Shown here: piece after piece, positions 7,399-11,929 of the stretch
How the letters are laid out: the number at the start of each line of letters is the position of its first letter
Position numbering within the stretch: the stretch's first letter is position 1
NCBI GenBank assembly: GCA_003575245.1
Contig: NMQN01000795.1
Span: 1 to 11,929, forward strand
Length of the DNA stretch: 11,929 bases
Direction of reading: 5' to 3'
Source: Candidatus Atribacteria bacterium 1244-E10-H5-B2
GTDB lineage: Bacteria > Atribacterota > JS1 > SB-45 > 34-128
The notes under the pieces: generated by a model
What the model was told of the DNA's origin: nothing
What the model saw: only the letters and a program-made list of their open reading frames with translations
Database searches by the model: none
Position numbers and translations under genes: made by a program

Positions 7399-7461
7399 TA
7401 CGCAATACGCGATATAAATTAGTCGTTAGTGAATAGTAAATAGTCGTTAGTATATTGTATC
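7399..7461 (+). repeat. Nine-unit heptad array (TAGTNNN)
   Basis: Units beginning TAC, TAC, TAT, TAG, TAG, TAG, TAG, TAG and TTG start at 7399, 7406, 7413, 7420, 7427, 7434, 7441, 7448 and 7455, with no slip in phase. TAGTCGT occurs twice, 21 bases apart. The period of seven excludes a codon-based origin. Confidence 0.85.
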
Positions 7462-7485
7462 GCATTAAAGAAATTAGGATTTAGG

Positions 7486-7565
7486 TGTAGGGGCACAATG
7501 AATTGTGCCCTTCCTGTTTTATTGTCTTTTGATTACCTTTGGGCACGATGCATCGTGCCCCTACA
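7486..7565. repeat. Inverted pair of GTAGGGG-family palindromes, copies B and C
   Basis: Copy B (stem GGGCACAAT/ATTGTGCCC, 7491-7510) is preceded by TGTAG. Copy C (GGGCACGATGCATCGTGCCC, 7541-7560, a perfect palindrome) is followed by CTACA. The two face each other across 30 bases, as paired REP-type units do. The copies differ in the stem (AAT versus GAT) with matching changes in the opposite arm. Confidence 0.85.
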
Positions 7566-7590
7566 TATTATATATTACTATTTTCTTAAC

Positions 7591-7613
7591 GATATACGAT
7601 ATACGATATACGA
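7591..7613 (+). repeat. GATATAC tandem heptads
   Basis: Three exact copies of GATATAC followed by GA. On the minus strand it reads GTATATC, close to the GTATCNN units at 284-314. It lies just upstream of the antiporter promoter. Confidence 0.85.
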
Positions 7614-7620
7614 ATGTAAA

Positions 7621-7649
7621 TTGATTACCCTTTAAAGAAATGTTATAAT
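7621..7649 (+). promoter_or_regulatory. Sigma-70-type promoter of the antiporter gene
   Basis: TTGATT (7621-7626) and a perfect TATAAT (7644-7649) are separated by exactly 17 bases, with a TGT extended -10 just before the -10 box. Transcription should start near 7656, giving a leader of about 83 bases to the preferred start codon. Confidence 0.75.
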
Positions 7650-7738
7650 TTTTTAAAATATAAGAAATATAATATTTTTTATTGTATTATAAAAATTTCA
7701 TAGAAAAATACTTCAACCTTGAGAGGAATGTAGTAAAT

Positions 7739-8740
7739 TTGCTTAATTTATGGATCTTATTTTTAATATGCGCCTTAATAATCATTTTTGCAGGAACTAG
7801 ACTGACTCGCTATGGAGATATAATTGCTGAAAAGACCGGATTGGGAAGGTTGTGGATTGGTGCAGTACTCATTCCTTTGGCTACCTCTCTTCCTGAAATC
7901 ACTTCAAGCTCCGGTGCTGCCTGGATTAATGCTCCCAACTTAGCTATTGGAAATATCTTTGGCAGTATTATGTTTAATCTATTAATTATTGCTATAGCAG
8001 ACTTTGCTCATGGTCCTGGCCCACTTCTTAGGGAAGTTACTACTGGTCAAATTCTAACTGCTATTTTGGGAATATTTCTATGTGCAATTGCTGCCTTGAG
8101 TATGTTAATAAAATCATCACTTCTCTTTGTGGGTGTTGGCATAGATTCTCTAACTTTAATAATTCTGTATTTTTTAGGTATTGTAGTAATATTCAAATAT
8201 AGTAAAAAAACTAAACCTGATGGTGTCCTGGGAGTCCCTGAAGAAAATTACACTGCCTATTCTTTGCCCTTAACCAATATCAAATTTTTAACAGCAGCTA
8301 TAATAATAATCTTTACTGCCATGAAGTTAGTACAAGTAGCTAATAGTTTAGCTTATCTTACCGGTTGGGGGACAACTTTTATGGGCACTATAATGTTGGC
8401 TATCATTACATCTCTGCCAGAATTAGTTACCGCCCTTGCGGCTATTAGAATAAAGGCTTATGACCTTGCGGTAGGAATTGTCCTGGGAGCGAATATTCTT
8501 AATATGACCATACCTTTCTTCTCAGACATATTTTATGATGGCCCACCAATTTTAAGTGTAGTCTCGCCCCAGCATATTATTAGCGCTCTAATAGCTATAA
8601 TTCTCACCAGTATTGCCATTGCCAGCATAGTATATAAACCAAAAAAATCAGTATTTAGTTTGGGGACAGCTGCCTGGTTAATTCTTTTAGTATATTTCCT
8701 GGGAATTTTCTTAATCTTTAAAATAGGAATAAAAATTTGA
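7739..8740 (+). CDS. CaCA-family sodium/calcium antiporter-like membrane protein
   Basis: The product has two sodium/calcium exchanger halves, each of about five membrane helices. The alpha-1 repeat carries TSLPE (residues 49-53) and GNIFGS, and alpha-2 carries TSLPELVTALAA (from 224) and GANILNM. These acidic motifs line the cation site in the family. The exchanged ion cannot be told from sequence. The frame is open back to a TTG at 7682 that has no ribosome binding site. I prefer TTG 7739, 11 bases after GAGAGGA, which gives 333 residues beginning MLNLWILFLICALIIIFAGT, like other members. It is a single-gene unit with its own promoter, convergent with the EamA gene. Confidence 0.88.
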   Translation: MLNLWILFLICALIIIFAGTRLTRYGDIIAEKTGLGRLWIGAVLIPLATSLPEITSSSGAAWINAPNLAIGNIFGSIMFNLLIIAIADFAHGPGPLLREVTTGQILTAILGIFLCAIAALSMLIKSSLLFVGVGIDSLTLIILYFLGIVVIFKYSKKTKPDGVLGVPEENYTAYSLPLTNIKFLTAAIIIIFTAMKLVQVANSLAYLTGWGTTFMGTIMLAIITSLPELVTALAAIRIKAYDLAVGIVLGANILNMTIPFFSDIFYDGPPILSVVSPQHIISALIAIILTSIAIASIVYKPKKSVFSLGTAAWLILLVYFLGIFLIFKIGIKI

Positions 8741-8843
8741 AAAGCTTAGCGGAAATCGAGATAGGAAATGGGCTAAACCATATGCTCTCTTCTCTATTTT
8801 CGTAAATTTCCCTTTCCCCTTATTAAATTTAATTTCAAGAATA

Positions 8844-9662
8844 TTATTCAATTTTTAACTTATAATTTAAATATCCGCTAATGATTATTAAAGACGCGCC
8901 AATTATACTAAGTAAATCAGGAAGCTCTCTAAAAAAGAGCAGTCCAAACAGTATGGCAAAAATTATCTGGGAATAAGTGTAAAGAGATACCATACTCGCT
9001 GGCGCCATTTGATAAGCTTTGGTAAGAGCAATCTGTGATCCTAAAGCAACTAATCCAAGTAAAACTAAATTTATCAAACTAATAAGATCGGGAATAACAA
9101 AATTATTTTGCCATATTAATATTACCAAAGCCATTAAACCTGACACAAAAGCAAAGTAATTGACTATTACCAGAGGATGATCAGTCAAACGTAAATTTCT
9201 TAAACTAACATGTGCCCCTGCGCTGAATATCGCTGCCAATACCCCTACTACCACGGGAAATATTTCTAAACGCATCCCTGGCTTAATTACTAAAAGGCTT
9301 CCTAAAAATACTAACAAGAAAACAGGAATCCTTTGTAGGGACATTCTCTCTTTTAGAAATATTATAGCGAGTATAATTATAAAAAATGGGCTGAGCTGCC
9401 GAATAGTCATGGCATCGGTCATAGTCATGGTCTTAAAAGTATAAAAATATCCTACAGTTGAAAGAAAGCCAAAAAAACAACGAAGAAGTAAAAGAGGATT
9501 ATTTTTCCCTCTAAGGGGAATATTTTTATTTTTCAAAAGCAAAGGCAAAATTAAAATAGAAGGAAGATTGCGAAAAAAGATCATTTCCATCAAAGGGATA
9601 TTTTCTACATACTTTATCATTGCTCCTACTAACGCAAAACAAATTGAGGCAAAAATCATCAT
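8844..9662 (-). CDS. EamA/DMT-superfamily transporter
   Basis: The 272-residue membrane protein has two EamA halves of about five helices each. Visible family marks are FFRNLP near residue 29, the helix ending SPFFIIILAIIFLKERM (about 91-107), GSLLVIKPG, and in the second half GSQIALTKAYQMAPASMVSL then ILFGLLFFRELPDLLSIIGA. Such proteins export or import small metabolites; the substrate is unknown. ATG 9662 is the first standard start and has only a weak TAGGG site. The frame stays open for at least 24 further codons upstream, encoding a KPNVGIL segment usual before the first helix in this family, so the true N-terminus may lie near 9734. It is convergent with the antiporter gene. Confidence 0.87.
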   Translation of the reverse strand: MMIFASICFALVGAMIKYVENIPLMEMIFFRNLPSILILPLLLKNKNIPLRGKNNPLLLLRCFFGFLSTVGYFYTFKTMTMTDAMTIRQLSPFFIIILAIIFLKERMSLQRIPVFLLVFLGSLLVIKPGMRLEIFPVVVGVLAAIFSAGAHVSLRNLRLTDHPLVIVNYFAFVSGLMALVILIWQNNFVIPDLISLINLVLLGLVALGSQIALTKAYQMAPASMVSLYTYSQIIFAILFGLLFFRELPDLLSIIGASLIIISGYLNYKLKIE

Positions 9663-9736
9663 TAAAATCCCTACATTAGGTTTATCCTCACATTTTTCTT
9701 TTGAAATTAACCCTTTAACTTTGTTGATATTAATTA

Positions 9737-9742
9737 CACCTC
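9737..9742 (-). promoter_or_regulatory. GAGGTG ribosome-binding-like site upstream of the EamA start
   Basis: On the minus strand GAGGTG is followed two bases later by an in-frame ATT (9734) and eight bases later by an in-frame ATC. It is 74 bases from the ATG at 9662, too far to serve it. If used, translation would begin at a non-standard codon and add about 24 residues, giving a length (296) more typical of the family. Confidence 0.35.
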
Positions 9743-9895
9743 TATCTAAAAATCTTTATTAATATAATAAGGAATTATATCCTTAAAGTAAAGGAGATTT
9801 CTTAAATTGCTGGAATAAAAAGAAAATACTAAAAATATTTTATTCTAAATATTACTCACCTCCCTTAATATTGTTTGGCGTAAAAGTCGGATTTT

Positions 9896-9924
9896 TTGAC
9901 TTTTCCTAATATATATGTTATTTT
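9896..9924 (+). promoter_or_regulatory. Promoter of the lysine riboswitch-lysA-lysC unit
   Basis: TTGACT (9896-9901) and TATTTT (9919-9924) are 17 bases apart, with a TGT extended -10 element. The predicted start near 9931 places the first base about 15 bases before the leader hairpin and about 30 before the aptamer. A 7-bp dyad AAAAGTC/GACTTTT (9882-9904) overlaps the -35 box. Confidence 0.7.
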
Positions 9925-9945
9925 ATTAGAAATTTAATATTTGTT

Positions 9946-9970
9946 ACCTCACTTTTTTCTTAAGTGAGGT
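9946..9970 (+). other. 5' leader hairpin overlapping the riboswitch P1 strand
   Basis: ACCTCACTT (9946-9954) pairs perfectly with AAGTGAGGT (9962-9970) around a seven-base loop. Bases 9964-9970 of the right arm also form most of the 5' strand of the proposed aptamer stem P1 (9964-9972), so the two structures exclude each other. Confidence 0.6.
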
Positions 9971-10149
9971 GGGGGCGCGAGTAATGATCAGTACTGGTGA
10001 TGAGATGAGTATCTTTGATTCGCCAGGAAAGGCATTCTCGCCGAAGCATAAAGATAACAGCTCTAGTTTTTATGCTGGGTTTATGGTTAAAAGCCATAAA
10101 ACTGTCATCAGAATCTATCCCCTGGTTTCTGGTGGAGCGCTATCTCATC
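9963..10149 (+). promoter_or_regulatory. Lysine riboswitch (L-box) aptamer
   Basis: This RNA binds lysine and represses the downstream genes. Core marks of the class appear in order: AGTACTGG with the matching CCAGGAAAGGC (loop-E region and base of P2), the near-invariant TCGCCGAAGC (10038-10047), stem P3 (GCATAAA 10046-10052 with TTTATGC 10069-10075), CTGGG, stem P4 (TTTATGG with CCATAAA 10094-10100), CTGTCA (10102-10107), and the closing TGGAGCGCTATCTC. GTGAGGTGG (9964-9972) pairs with CTATCTCAT (10140-10148) as P1, with three G-U pairs. An open frame across 9969-10163 is a chance product of this RNA gene. Its place upstream of lysA-lysC agrees with the ligand. Confidence 0.93.
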
Positions 10150-10192
10150 TGATGAGAAAATAAGGGAGTAAATTTAATTGTAGATTAATTTC

Positions 10193-10235
10193 AGGCAATT
10201 GATTGGGCATAGCGTTATCAATTGCCTTTTTTATT
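10193..10235 (+). terminator. Intrinsic terminator, riboswitch expression platform
   Basis: AGGCAATTGAT (10193-10203) and ATCAATTGCCT (10217-10227) form a perfect 11-bp stem around a 13-base loop, ending in a run of six T (10227-10232). It follows the aptamer by about 45 bases and precedes lysA, as in riboswitches that stop transcription when lysine is bound. A candidate antiterminator pairs TTAATTG (10174-10180) with CAATTGA (10196-10202), but its link to P1 is not clear. Confidence 0.88.
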
Positions 10236-10264
10236 TATGAATTTGGATTGCCTGTTTATGCAAA

Positions 10265-10289
10265 TGTAGGGGTTTGCTTTATCAAACCC
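10265..10289. repeat. GTAGGGG-family palindrome, copy D
   Basis: TGTAG leads into GGGTTTG (10270-10276), which pairs with CAAACCC (10283-10289). A single C-T mismatch inside the usual 9-bp stem distinguishes it from copy A (GGGTTCGAT). It lies in the leader between the terminator and lysA. Confidence 0.7.
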
Positions 10290-10330
10290 TCTTATATCTT
10301 ATGTCTATATTTTTAAAAACAAATAATTCT

Positions 10331-10355
10331 GGATTCCCGCTTTCGCGGGAATGAC
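10331..10355. repeat. REP-like palindrome GGATTCCCGC...GCGGGAATGAC
   Basis: ATTCCCGC (10333-10340) pairs with GCGGGAAT (10345-10352) around TTTC. Elements of this form are scattered between genes in many bacteria. A degraded half-copy, ACGGGAATAACA, follows at about 10363-10374. Confidence 0.75.
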
Positions 10356-10395
10356 ATAAGTTACGGGAATAACATATTGGTAAATTGCCATTGCA

Positions 10396-10427
10396 ACTTA
10401 AAACTAAATACTAACGACCAACGACTA
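10396..10427 (-). repeat. Heptad array just before lysA
   Basis: On the plus strand ACT, ACT, ACT, ACC, ACT begin at 10396, 10403, 10410, 10417 and 10424, exactly seven apart. The minus strand reads TAGTCGT, TGGTCGT, TAGTATT, TAGTTTT, the same units as at 7420-7454 but reversed. The array ends eight bases before the lysA ribosome binding site. Confidence 0.8.
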
Positions 10428-10443
10428 TTTTAAGGAGAAATTA

Positions 10444-11778
10444 ATGAATAATCAAAATAACATAACACCTCAAATTAACCGAGAGGGTTTTTCCCTAAAT
10501 AATTCCGGAAATTTAGAGTTTGACCGATGTGAAATTATAAAATTAGCCCAAAAATATAAGACCCCCTGTTATGTATTTTCTGAAACAATAATTAGAAAAA
10601 AATGCCGCCAATATATTTTGGCTTTTACTAAAAGAAATATTGAATTTGAAATCTTATATGGCAGCAAAGCTTTTTTGGTAAAAGCCATGGCTCACGTTTT
10701 AAAAGATGAAGGCTTAAGTCTGGATGTAGCTTCCGGAGGGGAGATATATACTGCCCTTTCGGCAAATTTTCCTCCAGAAAGAATTTTTTTTCATGGAAAT
10801 AATAAATCCAAAGAAGAGATAGAATTTGCCCTTAAAGAAAAAATCGGTACAATAATGGTCGATAATGAAAATGAGTTGGAAACAATTGAGCAAATTGCGG
10901 AAAAATTAAACGTTAAAGTTAAAATAATACTCCGTGTGGCACCTGGTGTTGATACCCATACTCATAAACACATCCAAACCGGTCAAATAGATTCAAAATT
11001 TGGAATCAGCATTAATAAGGTTTCCGATTTTATGGGAAAAGTTATTTCTAAAAAAAACCTTATATATAGTGGATTGCATTTTCACCTCGGTTCTCAAATT
11101 TTTGACCTGTCTCCTTATTCTTTAGCCATTGAGGAGATGATAAAACTCATTAGGAGTATTAAAGAAAACTGGAATATCAATACGCCAATCCTAAATTTAG
11201 GCGGAGGATTGGGAGTAAAATATCTTAAAAATGATAAACCACCTTCAATAGAATATTTTATCAATTTGATTATAGATACTTTAGAGAAAGAAATTAAAAA
11301 AAATAATTTGAGTATGCCAAAAATTTTAATCGAACCCGGAAGGTCAATTATTGGTGAAGCGGGAATTACAATTTATAAAATCGGAACAATAAAAGAAATA
11401 CCGGGAGTTAAAAAATATTTAATTATAGACGGAGGAATGACAGATAATCCTCGACCCATCCTTTATAATGCGAAATATGAAGCAGTTCTATTAGATAAGA
11501 TTAATGACACTCCTTGCGAGAAGGTAACGATAGCCGGTAAATGTTGTGAATCGGGGGATATTTTGATAAAAGATTTAAACCTTCCGAAAGCTTCCTTGGG
11601 TGATCTTTTAGTTGTATTTTCAACAGGAGCGTATCATTATTCTATGTCCAGCAATTATAATGGATTAACCAAACCGGCAGTAGTATTGGTTAATAATGGC
11701 AAATCTGGTCTGATAGTAAAAAGAGAGACTTATGCTGATATTGTAAGAAATGACACCGTGCCAGAATGGTTTAAATAA
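10444..11778 (+). CDS. lysA: Diaminopimelate decarboxylase
   Basis: The 444-residue PLP enzyme decarboxylates meso-diaminopimelate to L-lysine, the last step of the pathway, in the cytoplasm. ATG 10444 follows AAGGAG by about seven bases. It is a fold-type III enzyme with an alanine-racemase-like barrel: YGSKAF contains Lys75, the expected Schiff-base residue; HLGSQ (214-218), GGGLGV (253-258) and EPGRS (297-301) bind PLP phosphate and substrate; GKCCESGD (365-372) supplies the second-subunit Cys and Glu; and GAYHYSMSSNYN (395-406) carries the conserved Tyr. The length fits the family. It lies 209 bases beyond the riboswitch terminator and 23 bases before lysC, so both genes are probably under lysine control. 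Confidence 0.96.
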   Translation: MNNQNNITPQINREGFSLNNSGNLEFDRCEIIKLAQKYKTPCYVFSETIIRKKCRQYILAFTKRNIEFEILYGSKAFLVKAMAHVLKDEGLSLDVASGGEIYTALSANFPPERIFFHGNNKSKEEIEFALKEKIGTIMVDNENELETIEQIAEKLNVKVKIILRVAPGVDTHTHKHIQTGQIDSKFGISINKVSDFMGKVISKKNLIYSGLHFHLGSQIFDLSPYSLAIEEMIKLIRSIKENWNINTPILNLGGGLGVKYLKNDKPPSIEYFINLIIDTLEKEIKKNNLSMPKILIEPGRSIIGEAGITIYKIGTIKEIPGVKKYLIIDGGMTDNPRPILYNAKYEAVLLDKINDTPCEKVTIAGKCCESGDILIKDLNLPKASLGDLLVVFSTGAYHYSMSSNYNGLTKPAVVLVNNGKSGLIVKRETYADIVRNDTVPEWFK

Positions 11779-11801
11779 AAAATAGTATAAAGGTGATATC
11801 T

Positions 11802-11929
11802 ATGAGAATAATAGTAAAATTTGGCGGAACCAGTGTTCAGGATCCTGAAAGAATTAAAAAAGCCGCTCAATCAATAATTCAACAAGTAAAAAAAGGATGT
11901 GAAATAGTAGCAGTTGTTTCAGCAATGGG
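11802..11929 (+). CDS. lysC: Aspartokinase, N-terminal part (partial)
   Basis: Only the first 42 residues are in the window; the gene continues to the right. ATG 11802 is six bases after AAAGGTG. The start MRIIVKFGGTSV is the aspartokinase signature that binds ATP, followed by a helix and the strand VAVVSAMG, which ends in the usual SAMG. Aspartokinase phosphorylates aspartate, the first committed step toward lysine, threonine and methionine. The partner of lysA in a lysine-riboswitch unit is expected to be the lysine-responsive isozyme; the regulatory ACT domains are beyond the edge. Confidence 0.93.
   Translation, partial: MRIIVKFGGTSVQDPERIKKAAQSIIQQVKKGCEIVAVVSAM

Larger units (their letters stand above)
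7164..7738. other. Repeat-rich spacer between divergent genes
   Basis: This stretch holds, from left to right: AT-rich upstream DNA of the BFN gene, a small ACACCT/AGGTGT hairpin at 7307-7322, a strong G/C hairpin at 7351-7377, a nine-unit heptad array at 7399-7461, a facing pair of GTAGGGG-family palindromes at 7486-7565, a GATATAC tandem at 7591-7613, and the antiporter promoter at 7621-7649. No gene is seen in either strand. Confidence 0.7.

Noticed and set aside
9969..10163. A 64-codon open frame on the plus strand
   Set aside because: It lies inside the lysine riboswitch aptamer, has no ribosome binding site of its own, and its sequence is fully explained by conserved RNA structure.

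Overview
The window is AT-rich bacterial DNA with compact genes, Shine-Dalgarno sites of the AGGAGG type and sigma-70-type promoters. A lysine-riboswitch-controlled lysA-lysC pair, a free-standing hisC, a BFN/UVR protein and long repeat-laden intergenic spacers suggest an anaerobic, low-GC lineage outside the model groups. An Atribacterota-like or similar uncultured bacterium is my best guess, but taxonomy cannot be fixed from this window.

Layout. 1-238 (minus): the 5' end of a CdaR-type sugar diacid regulator, cut by the window edge. 239-908: a 670-base spacer with two copies of a ~115-base direct repeat, heptad-phased tandem repeats and a palindrome. 909-2279 (plus): exported TPR protein ending in an Ada-like zinc-binding domain. 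2529-3548 (plus): LiaI/LiaF-like membrane protein with a Glu/Thr-repeat linker. 3716-7163 (minus): a run of four genes, in transcription order a BFN-UVR protein, a B3/4-domain protein, hisC and an MscS channel; the last three are closely spaced. 7164-7738: a repeat-rich spacer ending in a good promoter. 7739-8740 (plus): CaCA-type cation antiporter. 8844-9662 (minus): EamA/DMT transporter, whose reading frame continues upstream without a standard start codon. 9896-10235 (plus): promoter, lysine riboswitch aptamer and intrinsic terminator. 10444-11778: lysA. 11802 to the window end: the start of lysC.

How the genes work together. The clearest circuit is lysine feedback. A promoter at 9896-9924 drives a leader with a lysine (L-box) aptamer and a strong terminator. 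The genes beyond it encode diaminopimelate decarboxylase (last step of lysine synthesis) and aspartokinase (first committed step). The minus-strand run mixes amino-acid metabolism (hisC), a protein resembling a tRNA-synthetase editing domain and an osmotic safety valve, with no obvious shared pathway. The TPR and LiaF-like proteins are both envelope-located and face the same way.

No mobile-element gene, CRISPR array, tRNA or rRNA was found. The most unusual content is intergenic: heptamer-phased arrays anchored on AGT/ACT in most spacers, and a palindrome family (GTAGGGG...CCC) whose stems differ in sequence but stay self-complementary.
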